Of a stretch of 64,000 nucleotides of DNA, positions 1-13,180 are shown piece after piece. The stretch's first letter is position 1; the number at the start of each line of letters is the position of its first letter. The stretch is from Rhyacophila brunnea (taxonomy: Eukaryota; Arthropoda; Insecta; Trichoptera; Rhyacophilidae). The position numbers were made by a program, and so were the translations under genes. The notes under the pieces were generated by a model. It saw nothing but the letters and a program-made list of their open reading frames with translations, did no database searches and was not told the origin of the DNA. Location: contig JAGYXB010001057.1 in NCBI GenBank assembly GCA_022495005.1, positions 186,001 to 250,000 of the forward strand, written 5' to 3'.

Positions 1-2080
1 TTGTGCTCTTTCAAGTATGGAAATTGATTTAAATCCTCATTTTCTAACTGAGAGATGGACAGTTTTAATTTAATTTTAAATAAACTGATAGTATTTACTA
101 ACCTAAAAATTTATTCTTGCTTTGTAGTTTTAAATTTAGATCATTGAGATGGCTAGTAATATCAATTACTAAGATGCGCAAAAGATGCTATGCGCCATTT
201 TTGTAATCATCCATTGCGCCACGGCTTGGCCACCACTGAAGTCTTATATGAACATGCGCAGATACGATCTTTTTAGTACGCAAAAGTTAAGCAACAAAAT
301 AGTGATTATTGTCATAGTTGCTATAGTGAACTATATTCACATTAACAATATTGCATCACCTTCTCTTGCTTCGCCCCCTTCTGACTATAGTTTTCTGTAA
401 AAAATATCAAACTTCACGCTAATGTGAACATATTTATAACTGTAAGTTGACATGGGTTATTGGTTTGCATGTATGAATATTTTTAATATGTTATAATTCC
501 ATCGTTGATATTTCGTTATAGCCATAGATTTGTGTGTTCATTAAACAATAAACTCGATTAAACTTTTTCGGAAGCAAAAGCTTTGAGTGGGTAGAAAAAA
601 GTTTCAATCAGTAAGCTGCCTTTTTTCGCCAGCCGAGCAACTGTTTACCCAACAAATGGAAAAGCATTGTTTTGAGTTTTATACATTATTTGGAAAATAA
701 ACAAGAGGGCGTCCGCCCTACTTCTAACATAAACACGAAATGGAACAAAACCAAACATAAAGTTTTGCCTTGTGATTATTTCGCTTCGGCTCAGATCATC
801 TGCAGCTAACCGTATTTTTGCGTAACAGATCAACAAAATTTTATAATAATAATTCATATTATGTAATAATTTATTATATTATTCTTTCGCGATATTTATA
901 ACCAAATAGACATTCGAAAATATTAACATTTAACAAAATTAAGGATTGTTTGTTAGTAGATACATTCGCGCATGTACAAAATGATGAGTGAAAAATTCGA
1001 TATGATAAAACAGTAATTCCCAACCAGTTTTGGAATCCGCTCCAGGTTCCCAAAAGTTGACGAAATTTTTTTTTTTAAATTTTAGTATTACAGTCCTGTT
1101 TTTAAATAATGAAACATTCCGTTTGGTTAAGAATAGCGTCATAGTTTTTACGTAACAAAATATTTTTGAATTTACGTGGAATGTAAATTGACGAATATAC
1201 TATAATGAGTGCCATACCTTTTGTCTATGTTTTACCAAGATTGCTGAACGCCGAATATAGCCGATGTTTACTAACTCTACCTGCCAGTACTCTTGTTTGT
1301 TTCGTTACACGTTGCTTTATCGATGGGTTTTTTGATGATTTACCCAATAAACATCTTTTTATGTCACCTTTTACCATTCTCACTTTCTTAATAGTATCAA
1401 AAAACAAAAATATAGCATCGGTGAGGCATATGCACATATAAATTATTGTGATCTAGAATCATTTTGATAAAACATGGCTATTGATTTATTTAAAGTCGTA
1501 TTTTACGCCAATTTTTACTACTTTACTAAAATCCCCGACATCCGTAGGGATGGTTAAGAAAATAAAATGGGAACAAGATTTGGAAAACTGTCAGGTTGAC
1601 TGTGGGCTGCCTTACCTAGCTCTTGGGTAGGTGGCATTTAAGGTATCTGAATATTCAGTTAAATTTTTAATATAAATTATTACGTTAACTATTGTTTCGG
1701 TAGATCCAAGGAACAAGCCATCCTTTAAAGTTGCATTCTATATTATGTTAAGTTAAGAAATCCCGACTACTTTAAATCCAAAAAGAACACTTTCAGGAAA
1801 AAATAATTTATATGTTTAATACCCGTAATGTTAATGTACAATACCTATGATAATTTAGGTAGGTATACAATCTGTACTTAACTTATAGTTTGGTTATAAG
1901 ATGCATATGTTATATAATATTATGTTGTTGTTTCTGTTTATTAATAAAGTTACCATAGATTATTATTATTATCTTTACTTTTAATAATTATCGCACAATT
2001 TGTAGTTTTTTTTTCTGTGTATTATGGTGCATTAGCCACTAGCTGTTTTGCCATAATATTTTTTTAATGAATAAATAAAC
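1..2080. other. AT-rich non-coding DNA
   Basis: No exon, transposon end or tRNA-like sequence recognised. The longest reading frames (under 80 codons, on both strands) are chance or AT-rich translations. Confidence 0.6.
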
Positions 2081-2092
2081 ACAGTTCTCTGG

Positions 2093-2433
2093 TGGGAATG
2101 GGACGATTTGGCACCGCGAACTGGCCTCCGCCGATTGGCCTCCGGTAATTGGCCGCCGGTACAATCGGACACCGGCCCAATTGGACGCCAACCCAATTCG
2201 ACGCCGATTGGCCTCCGGAGGATTGGACGCCGCACAGTTGAATTAAATTACTCCAACAAATCGTAACGTACGTCTATTCCTTTGCGCATTTAATTCAACT
2301 GTGCGGCGTCCAATCCTCCCGGAGGCCAATTGGGTCGGCGTCCAAATTGGGCCGGCGTCCGATTGTACCGGCGGCCAATTACCGGAGGCCAATCGGCGGA
2401 GGCCAGTTCGCGGTGCCAAATCGTCCTAGACCC
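2093..2433. mobile_element. GC-rich long-hairpin (foldback) element with 8-bp TSD
   Basis: Two arms of about 150 bp (2093-2249 and 2288-2433) are nearly perfect inverted copies around a short AT-rich loop. Each arm is built from variants of GGCCTCCGGNNNATTGG / CCAATNNGACGCCG. Perfect TSDs ttctctgg lie at 2085-2092 and 2434-2441. The element is far richer in GC than its surroundings. It should form a long stem in single strands. The minus-strand reading frame across it is a by-product of the arm sequence. Confidence 0.9.
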
Positions 2434-3229
2434 TTCTCTGGTAAAATAAAGATTTTTGATAGGCTTTTGTACAGTGAAAGGTGACCATACAAGTCGTAAG
2501 GTTATTTTTAATAAATAAGTATTCGCAAATCATATTATTCAACAATAATCAAGTATGACAGAATAAAATCGAAATATATGTGGTAAAATATTTTATAAAT
2601 AAAATAATACGAAGAAGAAAAAGCATCAATATGAAGAAAATATTAAATATTATCTTTAAATTTATTCATCACAGCCGTCTCAATAAAAGACAAACAGATA
2701 AATGACATGTAACTGTGCACAGACTTTTCATTCTCAGTTTGAGACATTGGTAGAGATGAAGCCTTCCGCAAAAATATTCCAAGACCAGTCTTGTCCCGTC
2801 GTGATTGATCGTTACTGGAGAAACGGAAAGATTGATGGAGACTGATGCTTATCAATATGGGTTTATCCTTCTTTGGTTACCATTTTACAAACATGTTTTT
2901 GTTTGAGTATACGTGTTTTTGTACATCAATTTAATCGAGTATTTGCCGGTAGTACTAAATTCAGCAATTACTTAAAGTAGCAAGAGTTACCTATTTAATA
3001 CGTAAGGGCCACCGTGAAAATACAGTCGATTATGTGTTGCCAGTCAAATACAACATGTTACTAATTTATCATTAACACAATATGTCAGCACGTTTCGCTT
3101 ACAAAACTTTTTTGGGCTTTTAACTCTTTTTAACTCTACTATTATACATAGTCCATAATTCGTTATTTGCTGTAATAATAATCGAAAATTACAAATATTT
3201 TTTTTATGATTTTACTGAGGCTTTGACTG

Positions 3230-3840
3230 CGACTTGGTGTCATATCGCCTCTTCTCATTTAGAAGAGGATCCGCCGATCAGGCCCTCACTCCAATTCTGT
3301 TAGAGAACTTTACAATTCTGCTAAGCTCTTCTGTCCTACGCACTGCCAGGGCACCTTTCAATTCGTCGACATTCTCAAAGATATCCACAATTCGCAGCTG
3401 TAACCTGTGTTGGTCATATTTGGGGCATGGTACTGATAATATGTACAATGTCCTCCAAAACATCACATTCATCGCAGAGCTGTGAATCGCTTCTTTCCAT
3501 TAGGACATCAAATTGTTTACCCATTGTGTGTCAGGTTAAGCTCATTTTTCTTCAAAGAAGAATACAAACCAGGGCACCGAACGTGGGGATGTTAGAATGA
3601 ACTAACTCCATTTCTCCTTTTCTAGGGATGCCCTGTGGTGAAAATCTGTCCTTATGCTTTGGCACATTTTCTTAAGGGCCTCATTCCAGTCCATGTATTC
3701 TGGTACCCACTGATATGGCATCCCTGATCGGCCAGCTTCCTTTGCCAGATCATCCGCCCTTTCATTGCTCTCAATACCCACGTAAGGCATATGTCTCCCA
3801 TTACAATTCATTAACATTGCACACTTCAATAATTAAATTG
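3230..3840 (-). pseudogene. LINE 3' end with RNase H remnant
   Basis: The minus strand reads MPYVGIESNERADDLAKEAG at 3700-3800, the C-terminal RNase H motif (G(H)VGI-x-NE-x-AD-x-LAK-x-A) of Jockey/I/R1-type LINEs. Downstream in other frames is LCDECDVLEDIVHIISTMP, the cysteine-containing tail. The HVG His is replaced and frames shift several times. It is a dead 3' fragment, different from the other LINE families here, which lack RNase H. Confidence 0.78.
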
Positions 3841-4189
3841 TCGCGAAAATCACCGAACGCGAACCGTTGGATCGGCTACCTGTATGCGCCACATTTCACA
3901 TAAAGATACTAGGCACTCTTGAATTTCATAGCGTTACTTGGTCTATTGATTTGTATTAAATTCTAAATATTTCTTTTACACATTCTACTGAATATAATAT
4001 ATAATAATTATGATTGATTTCTTTCTTAAAATGTATAGCCATATAATAATTGAAGGGTTTTTTGTGATTGATACAAAGAAACGTTAGTTTCAATTCGCAT
4101 TCATACATACGTATGTATTTTTTAACACTACAATAGGCCACGAGGCCTAATAAGAGTAGTGTAATGGAACAGTAGTGTATTTAAAGATA

Positions 4190-4325
4190 TAAGTGAAACA
4201 ATCACAAACACCCAGGCTTTGAGAAAATCAATAAATATAATATTGTGACCTCTCCAGATCGAACCCGGAGCCCCCGGATGAAAGACCAGCGTCTTACGCA
4301 CGGGACTACGAGGGCCGACATTAAT
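4190..4325 (-). mobile_element. SINE of the 23101 family, truncated
   Basis: In reverse complement this reads a tRNA-like head (cggccctcgtagtcccgtgc, then gctccgggttcgatctggag as B-box) followed by the same body core aaagcctgggtgtttgtgat. The 3' body beyond the core is missing. Confidence 0.78.
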
Positions 4326-4468
4326 TCAGTGGCAATTTTCTTTGGGGCAAATGATGTAAACAGTTCGTCAGAAAAATTATAAGGGCGCCTCTAAATAGTT
4401 AAAACTATTAAATTATACCAAAATATATTAAAAGGTGTGTATTTCTCAAAAATTGATATTTTTTTTGA

Positions 4469-5392
4469 AGTTATACTTCTCTTGGGGCGTTTGGTAGAGA
4501 GTGAAATTGAGATCTGCGTGCGCACACCGTTACGAAAGTGAGTGCCAGTATGAAGTTAGCTGCGAATCAGTCAGCTGTATACAAACGCAAATTTGATAGT
4601 AGAATATTGCTCCGTTGCCTCGGCAACGAATTTATTATTGTCGGCCATTTGCAATTCCTAACGTAAAAAACGATTAAACGTCAGATTGGTAGTTGTTTAA
4701 AAATAGAAACAACGAGAAATAATTATAAAATTTAGTAATATAAGTTAAAGTGTATAGATATAAACCAACTGCGCTCCAATAAGCTGCTCTTTTTCTTGAG
4801 TGTGTAATTTAACAAGATAATTATGAGCTAGTCGAAGAATCTAGGTTATCACACAAGTTTTGTTTTTGACCGATTTTATCAATGTTATTTGTAAATATAA
4901 ATATTTTATATTAACAATGGAAAAAAATGCTAATCCCGGGATTGTCAAATCGTAATCCCGAAATCCCGGGATCAGAATTTTGGCTCGGGATTGGATTCCC
5001 TAGATTCGAACCACCGATTGTTCGGTTATCAGCCGAACGCACTACCTTTACGCCACAGCAATCGTGAAGATTATACAGTATAATATTATAGTTTAGAATT
5101 GTTCCGCTCCCTAGGCAGCGAATTTATTATTGTCGGTCATTTGCAATTCCTTACGCAAACAAACAGTTAAACGTCAGAGCGACAGTTGGTACTTTAAAAA
5201 TAAAAACAACGAGAAACCATTATATAATTTATTTTAATTTATTTAAGTGTATAGAAATAAACCAACGGCGTTCCAATAAGCGGTCCTTTTTCTTGAGTGT
5301 GTAATTTAACAAGATAATTAAAATCTAGTCGAAGAATCTAGGTTATCACAAGTTTTGTTTTTGTTTTGTTACGCCAAAGAAGTATAACTTTT
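4469..5392 (-). mobile_element. Composite of two partial copies of the 34653 TIR family
   Basis: Minus-oriented. 4469-4863 begins gaagttatacttctcttggg (the family's right terminus) and runs to its body. 5004-5392 contains the tRNA-like module (B-box complement gattcgaaccacc), the body again, and the left terminus cgccaaagaagtataactt. Between them sits a hAT end (4864-4997). Body blocks such as ttattattgtcggccatttg and tccaataagc occur twice, so this is a duplicated or recombined element rather than a single interrupted copy. Confidence 0.72.
4864..4997. mobile_element. Terminal fragment of the TAGGGAATCC hAT family
   Basis: The 134 bp match the left end of the 57087 element in reverse: gaccgattttatcaatgtta, then the aatcccgggattgtcaaatc block, ending ggattggattcccta. 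Only one terminus is present. It lies between the two parts of a composite TIR element (4469-5392), so it is likely what is left after an insertion and deletion. Confidence 0.75.
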
Positions 5393-5929
5393 AACGCGCG
5401 TACTTAAGTACACAAACCGATTTTTTTAAAAATAATATTGATTTATATTTCACAGAACAAACGCTTAACTGCCATTCAACAACGTTAAAATCAGCGTCGT
5501 CACATGAGAGTAGGTGGCAAATTGCAAATATTATATACCTACATCTTCTATAGTAGATGTCATTGTCGCAAAATTGATGATTTTTTGTCGTAGTGGGCCT
5601 CAAATCAGACGGTGCGTGAGGCAAACGCACTAATGCATCAATTTTATATTATGTATCAGAATGTAGGGTATTATCATTATTAATATACTCCTCTACCCAT
5701 CCCGTGAAGATTGTATGTGTGGTCAACAATTAATCCTCAAACAAATCTTTTTACAAAAAATAAAGAAGACGTAGGTATCTCCCAAGGTGCAAAACTAACC
5801 TGCCATTAGTGATGCCAATAATTGAGATAATACATATACAATAACCATGTTTAATGAAATCGCTTCGAATATTGATATATTCCACTTACGTGAGAGTGAT
5901 TTTTTTAAGATAGAGTCTATCAATAGTTC

Positions 5930-6134
5930 ACTCTGTGTGCTTCCATCTACTTTTACTTTTATTTTTGTTATTTCTTTTCTTATTTTATTACTTACTTAAT
6001 TGTATTATTAACTTACATTTCTCTGTATTTTTATTTACACTTATTTTATGTCATGTCGTGAACGCTTTTAATTTATATTTTGTTGTATTCATTAAGTGTA
6101 AAATAAATAAATTTGATTTGAATTTGATTTGATC
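5930..6134 (+). mobile_element. LINE-like 3' UTR end with TTTGA tail
   Basis: A T-rich stretch ends in taaaataaataaatttgatt and tgaatttgatttgat, the (TTTGA)n-style tail common to Jockey/CR1-type insect LINEs. No coding part is attached. Inference from the tail only. Confidence 0.35.
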
Positions 6135-6139
6135 TTACA

Positions 6140-7480
6140 AATTTAATTATTTTAGAGCATCTTTTATAAGTCATACAAGCAAATTTCCTACTCATGTTTA
6201 TTGATATAATTTTATCGTTTTATTATTCATTATGAAAATTGACTTACATAAAAAAATATTGTATTCAAATTGGGAATAATAAATGCCCATGATAATAATA
6301 TCTTCAAGCAATATTATTTTTAAATACAAACTTGGTTGAAGATGTTTATTTGAAATTCTAAATAAGACTTTCATGAGTTATTTGATTTACGAAGGGCTTT
6401 TGAAGTAATATCAAATCAATATACTCGTTTACTTTATTCGAAGAACTCTAAATCTCTGATAAAATGGAATCCACAAAAAATATTTTCTACTAGATAAAAA
6501 CGTCGTGATTTATAAAAAATCGTTACTGAAATTGATAGTTGATTGTCTCAGCGAACGAAAAAGGTTTGTACTTGCCTAAATCGATTCTACGGGTTCCGAA
6601 TTTTGCTTTATGCCCATTGTGAAAACAGCTATACTATTTATTAGATAGAGTGTATGTAAACGTATGATGTCTTTCGAGTCACGTGAGCTCCGAAGACCGT
6701 AAACGTGGAATCATTTTTGGTTCACACTCCTCATAAATTTATTTATTAGAATATTCGAAATACGACGTGCCTTTATTGTTCAGAGGGAATAAATTTTCTT
6801 TACTACAAGATAACAGTGGATTAAACTCTGACTCTATTAAATATAGTATTACTATCCGAAATTTAGTACCACCACGCAAAAAAATCAATAAACATAATAG
6901 TATTCTAGTGTTGGTATTTTATATTTTTATTTTTTATACAGAATAATGTTATAAGAAGGTTTATCATTGGTCATGCATGAAAAAGGCGATGGTGTAAGTG
7001 TAAGGTATATAGTAGCACGATTTAACCTTGAACATGCGTAGCTACGGGAGTCGTTTCTTTGTCTGAAGTTTATGGAAGATTGACTGGTTCGGTCTGTCCT
7101 CTGTCAAAGAATTAAAAAAAACATTCGGCGCCAATACCACATTTCGGAGAACACTAATATTTGCACGTGCATGAATTTACTGCTGACAGTACTTATTGTC
7201 GTGGCCATAACAAGAAAAAGCACCTGTTAACACGTATTATCGTGCAAGTTGCAAGATTCCATGCATGTATCAAAAGGTTCAGAAGCTTTTGAATTTTCAC
7301 GCAATAATTGGTACTTGCATGGCGGTGCGCATGCGCAGAACAACGGCCGTGGCGGATCTACCGGAAAAAATACGAAGTACACCGCACAGAATATTTTTAC
7401 GTTTACCGATTATCTACGAACTTGTCCGAACCTGTTTTAATCTGTCAATAACCAATACGAGGATAATATCGCGTCTCGCT
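6140..7480. other. AT-rich non-coding DNA
   Basis: No supported feature. The short GC-richer part near 7020-7440 carries two overlapping small frames without family resemblance. Confidence 0.55.
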
Positions 7481-7484
7481 TAAA

Positions 7485-7702
7485 GCGCGTTAACACAGTC
7501 CAAGTACAATCCAAGTACACTTGGACCGAGTGCCATCCGAGTGCACTTGTATGAGACATCTTCATACTAATTATTCAAGCTACTTGGGCCGCGTCCTACT
7601 CATCCAAGTTAGTTTGGATAGAAATAATTAGTATGAAGCTGTCACTTGGATGGCATTCGGTCCAAGTATACTTGGATCGTACAAGGACTGTGTCAACGCG
7701 GC
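7485..7702. mobile_element. 218-bp near-palindromic MITE
   Basis: Arms run gcgcgttaacacagtccaag... and ...ggactgtgtcaacgcggc. Inner matches include ccaagtacacttggaccgag / ggtccaagtatacttgg and cttcatactaattatt / aataattagtatgaag. The CCAAGT/ACTTGG motif recurs throughout. Nearly the whole element folds on itself. Confidence 0.83.
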
Positions 7703-8029
7703 TTTATTGTGCTTGAAGAATGTGATTGGAGAGACAGTCGGCAATTTTACGTGTAAACAGTTATTATCGCGATATTTTAAAATACACACTATTGTTGCAA
7801 GTAAATCCATTCACGTTAATTAAACTTTGTGGTAGGTATATTTATGGTATTAGAAAAGTATTATATTACCCACACGCTAATGCATTATTTATTTTGATTT
7901 TTTTTAAAATTTTTCACATAAAACTCCTGTTTGATTTTTATTAGTAATAAAAGGAATAATGATTATTTTTGTATACGGTGTTGTTCTTTTAGGATCAAAT
8001 TCATTTCTCACTCGAACATGTCACTCCAC

Positions 8030-8160
8030 TAACTGCTCTATAATAATATATTTTTTGACATAAGTGGAATTCTAACAATATGTACCCGACATGTGGAGGC
8101 CCATATGATCCTATTAGGATCGGACATGGTCGAAAGAAGGAAGAAGAATATCGCTCGTAA
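8030..8160 (+). mobile_element. SINE 3' part of the 55900 family
   Basis: Contains tgtggaggcccatatgatcc and taggatcggacatggtcg, the reverse complement of the 55915 block, followed by a purine tail (aaagaaggaagaagaa). The tRNA-like head is not visible. Confidence 0.6.
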
Positions 8161-9417
8161 TATTGAATGTTAATTTTTATATGGTTTTTAACACAATAAA
8201 GCTTTAACATGGAAGTTTGTCATTGTAATAAATACACTAACGCTTCAAGTTGAAATCCTCACCTGGTGGCTCTCTTGCCATCGTTGTGGAAGGTTTCCGC
8301 GAGGTGGCAGGTTTCAGTACCTATGTCGTGGGTATATAATAATGACTTTAATACCTACTAAGTATTATCTGATTGTATTATTATACGTTCGTCACATGTT
8401 TACTATACAGTATTGTATTATCAACTATGTAACTGATTATTGTCAATTTCAAAGAATCAGTATTTTCAATTTATGTTTTCAATACAACTAGAAATAACAA
8501 ATTAGTGTGACATCGTTTATATTTTATAAAATAAGTACATATATAACTAAAAGAACTTACTAATAGTTATAAGATAATTTATATATATTATAACTATTCC
8601 TAGATTGAGTAGGATACGGTGACTTTGATTGGAACATAAAATTAATATTTCCTTGTTGCAATCAGCCTCACGAATTACAAAGAAAGACTTTTCACTAAAT
8701 ACTTGTGATATTTCTTTGGATTGATAGTAGGTAGGTAACTTTTTAATGATATGATATATTTAATGTGGTCTTTGAGTGTGTAAAGATATATTACTAAGAC
8801 TTAGTACCCAAGCTACTTGTCAAAGACCTTGAGTGACATTTGGTCATTAGGATGAATATAATTTCATTTTCAACTTTTCTTAGACAATATATAAGATGGT
8901 TGACACTGTAAGATATCACAGTTATTTATAAAATGAAAATGCTGTGACCTCCTATCTCTGACTATTTACTCAGAGAGAGCCATCAAGCGAGATTTAATTT
9001 TTAAGTAGAGTTATTTTAATATTACAAGTGGTGGTAGACCGGCCACAAATATATCTTTTACATGGAATTGACAATTTATGTATACCACAATTTATTATAA
9101 AATATATATTTACAAATATAGGAGTTCAATTTTCTGTTCCGGAAATATGGAGGAATAAAACACTTTGTACAAAGCGATCAATACAACTGACTTTCTCAGG
9201 CTCGAGACGATGAAGAACGACACCGTATACATTAACAATCATTTCGGATATATCCTGCTTTTGGTAAAACTATTTATGAATTTAAAAAAACAATTAATAA
9301 TTAATGTATGTCACAAAATCTAAATTCCGTACCAGAAGAATTTATTATTATTTATATTCCGTACTGATTACTTATTATTTGGGTAACAGTACCTGTACTG
9401 CACCTTTCAACCTGACT

Positions 9418-9622
9418 TGTCTATTCTTCAAGCCAACCGATTCCTGCGTCCTAAAGTGCCGCTAAATACTATCTACACAGAGTGTATACGGTGGAGCTAC
9501 GGAATGCTGGTGGTATGACCTGGGATAACGCTAGAAGAGTCTAGCGAGCGGCATGGATTCATGGATGCGCGTATGGTGTCCATACTCCATATTATGCTTT
9601 AGCTAAGGGGCGAATTTAATAC
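9418..9622 (+). mobile_element. LINE 3' fragment, same family as 28643
   Basis: The plus strand matches the reverse complement of about 28670-28850: ttcttcaagccaaccgattc, then ctaaatactatctac, gagtgtatacggtggagcta and tagcgagcggcatggattc. The coding frame is degraded. It is a 5'-truncated insertion. Confidence 0.7.
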
Positions 9623-9624
9623 TA

Positions 9625-11050
9625 GCTACCTACTAATATAATTAATTTTAATGTCGATGTGATATCAATGATAGAATTTGAAAAAAATTTGATCACATCA
9701 GTAGACACATACAATCACAAAATAATGTCAGGCAGTTCATAGGTGGTGGTTGAGTGTCTATTTGCGTAAAAGCATTTGGTTTACCTTGATAGATAGTATA
9801 AACTAATATAAAGAAGGCATACAGAGAATAAGAATCCATAATATTATGATCAATAGGTGGAATTTATCCCCATTCATACAAAATAACTAGTTTAGTATAT
9901 ATTTATGAATCATGCTCTTTTATCCTAAAATTAAAGTTATAGTAAACTCCCAATTTTAATTATGATACTGAAGACTAAAAATGTCATTTGGATCGCGATT
10001 AATATAGATTGACGTCAAACCCACAGTGAAATTAAACGTTAAATGGAACGTCAGTATATTATTTTATAGCCATACATTGTTAATTGGTATTTTAGTTTAT
10101 TCCGAAATGGATTAAAACAGCAATCATTCCTTCAAACTCCTTCACATCTAAATCAGTGAGTTTTTGTGTAAATATAACTAATCTCACATTATTGTGCTAA
10201 GAAAATCCATCTTCTACAGTACCATCAGTGATTGTTAACCAGGATTCTAATGGAAAGTTATTGCCACAACCATTATTTTTTTCGTAATAATTAAGATATA
10301 AAGCTTTTTTTAAAAATCAATAATGTATTTTCAATGAAAAATAATTGTAGGTTCGAAAATGCACTTAATTCGGTAGGTAATGAATGACAATAATTAAGTT
10401 CATAATTAATTAATAAATGAACTGGCGTTCTTGGCGACTTGAATCACATAATTAATGAAAATTTGGTAATGCATTCGTCGCCACTATTAAATATAATTTA
10501 AACACACGATTAAGACAATTTATTATACTAATAAGATTTTAATTGATTATTAATGTCAATAAATAACCAAAGTACTCAAACACTGTAATTTTGATAAATT
10601 TTGTAAATTTTGATATCCATTTAAAAAAACCCCACTAAGGGTTTTCAAAGTATTAATAATATTACAAGTAATAATACGTGTACAAATTCATAATATTGCT
10701 GGAACGAATAAGAAAATGTATTCTGTCTCTATTTATACACGTATAGTATTTAAGCAAAGGCAAACGGCCTATCTGAATAGTCTTGATAATGGTGTTACAA
10801 CCGAAATAGCTATCGACAAATCTTTTAAAAACCTGTAGAATTTAATATTAATTATATTTTCATTTCTTGTAAAATGGAATTCTACCAAGTAAATGCTAAC
10901 TCAATTAATAATTTTGAAGAACTTCTGACGTAAAGTAGAATACAAGTTAGTAACAATATCTTAAAATATTTTCAATTACAAATTTGGTAGTCTTTCTTTG
11001 GCAAGATTTGAAATACCTCAGATAACGTAATCATTAGAAATATGTCAATT
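9625..11050. other. AT-rich non-coding DNA
   Basis: Nothing recognised on either strand; many stop codons in all frames. 11150-12130 and 12600-12995 are equally featureless. Confidence 0.6.
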
Positions 11051-11054
11051 ATTG

Positions 11055-11145
11055 ATGGATCGATAGCTTAAGCCTTGAATGATGAGAGCACTAATTCAGA
11101 CAGTGAAAGATGTGAATTCGAATTTCGCTCGGTCTAACATTTTTA
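11055..11145 (+). mobile_element. tRNA-derived SINE head
   Basis: gatcgatagcttaagccttg...gagagcac resembles an A-box region and gatgtgaattcgaatttcgc a B-box. A related segment occurs in reverse at 31575-31640. The rest of the body is not recognisable. Confidence 0.5.
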
Positions 11146-12134
11146 AGATTTTTTTTCTGTTTCTTTCGGAATTTTTCTGTTTAAACAATGAAGTATTTTT
11201 TAGGCAAAACTTGGCAGGATGTTTGCGTAATGAGTTTAATTGGACATTTTAATAAAACAATAAATTTACTTACAGTATTTCCCAATATGTGGTACGAGTA
11301 ACATTTGAAATGGTGGCGGTTGAATTTATTTTCGTTTTATATTTGACCTAAGTGTTAGTGATTCACCCAGTTTTTCCAACCGTAGAAAGGCCTCACAATT
11401 ATTCGTCGTTAATGTGAATACTTCGACTATCAAAGGCACCTAGCTGAAATATATAAATTTTGTATTTTTTTTTCAAAGATAAATTTACAGTTAAAAAACA
11501 TTACAAAATATGAATTTGTTAAAGGATACCTACCATCTTATAATTACTATATTATTATTTTATTGTCATGTTTAACAGCTAGTTCGTTTATTAAGTTTGA
11601 TCGAATGTATTGAAAATATTTTAGACTAATTCATAGTTTTAATGTTTTTTATATTATTTAAAAAAACATGGATTTTTATGAAAAATAAAAATATATCTAA
11701 CTTGAAATTACTCTTATTTATGTCAAATCTAATATCGGTATGGTCACAATATTGATTTTTGCTGTGTTCCCCAAAATGCTACAAAGTATATTAAGGATTC
11801 CTTAAAAATAAAAAAGGTAAACATTCACTAACTTACATTATACTAGTTATGACTTTGAAGATTGTCAAACGTCCCTAAAATACATATTTACCCTTTCACG
11901 TGCAAACAATATGCGTACTTATTAAGAGCGATGAAACTGTGGATATTAATAGCATGCTTTCATATATGAAAATTATTTTATGTTACATTTAAGTATATCA
12001 TTATTTTGATGACAGTCTACATTCTCAAATCACGATTACGTTATACAATTTTTTTTATAGTATTGACTATAATTATTATTTACCTATAATAATGACACGT
12101 ATTGACAATAAAGAAAACATTTTTATGAGTATTG

Positions 12135-12598
12135 TAAAGTTGTGATTATATTGAGATGCATGTCGCGTACTGTCACGCTGTCACGGCGATTAATATAGTC
12201 TATGGTTTCGTCATTTTTCAGAATATTTTGAACAAACGCGATCTCTGTAAATTCAATGATGGAGTAACTTAGTAACGAATCTCTGTAAATTCAATAATAT
12301 TTTTAACAGAACCCAACCCGCAGACTATAGATAATAGATAAAATTCTTATGGAAAATACATAGTGCCAATCTCAAAAAATAAAAACACGCGATTTTGAAA
12401 TGATTCGAAAATGTTTAGGCATATAGAAAATGATAAAAAACGTTCATTGAGTCATGCAGGTGTCGAAACAGTGCAGTACAACTTGAGGTGACCTCATTAT
12501 TTTTCTGGTGATTTCGGCAGATTTTTCCAACTGATATTGTTCGTCTAAAGGTTTAAAATGTGCCACGGGATGGGAGCATCAGTCTGCTAACATTTAAA
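12135..12598 (+). repeat. 464-bp dispersed repeat, copy 1
   Basis: Starts taaagttgtgattatattga and ends gatgggagcatcagtctgct. It is about 85-90% similar by eye to 29671-30117. No inverted termini, tRNA head or coding part were seen. Class unknown. Confidence 0.8.
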
Positions 12599-12999
12599 AA
12601 AAAAAGTTAAAAAATTGAATAGGTATTCACATTTAAGAACGTCTTTATGACACTTAACAAAATCGTCATCAGAATATACAAAGTAAATTTATCTCTTATG
12701 TCACTGTGTTCTACTTTACCAATAATTAAATTTGTTCGTAATTAACAATATATCAGGATTTTCCAAACTATACATATAACTCTTAGTAATAGAGAAATTC
12801 CAAAATTAAAAGTTACACAACGTGGCATGAGTAGTGACATACGTGGCATAAGTGATTGTTGGGCATCACGCGAAAGGACAGAAATAGTATCGAATGGATA
12901 AGGCAGTAAACGAGCGTTTGCGATGTAATTAAGTATACCAAAACCTTGAAATAAAGATGAGCTGGACGCATAGCTGGCAGACAAGATGGGCGCTAGAAA

Positions 13000-13180
13000 A
13001 ATGTGATCTGTAGTAGCTTAGAGATATAAGATGACCAATTGGCCACCGCAAGCTTCGCTAAATAATTGACGAAATATCGTGGTACAGTTGAAATACGTGA
13101 CAGCTAAGAAAGAAGAACGGAGAAGACTGAGGAGGCCTTCATCCAGCAGTGGATTTAAACCAGGCTGATGATGATTCACT
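13000..13180 (+). mobile_element. Degraded LINE 3' end
   Basis: ctgaggaggccttcatccag plus cagtggatttaaa reads E-E-A-F-I-Q-Q-W-I, the usual last residues of endonuclease-RT LINEs. It is followed by ggctgatgatgatt, a TGA-type microsatellite tail. Upstream codons are full of stops. Confidence 0.6.

Noticed and set aside
2032..2235. 67-codon minus-strand frame rich in Arg/Pro
   Set aside because: It is a translation of one arm of the GC-rich foldback element.
7485..7702. microRNA hairpin
   Set aside because: The fold spans the whole 218-bp element with terminal inverted repeats, which fits a MITE better than a miRNA precursor.
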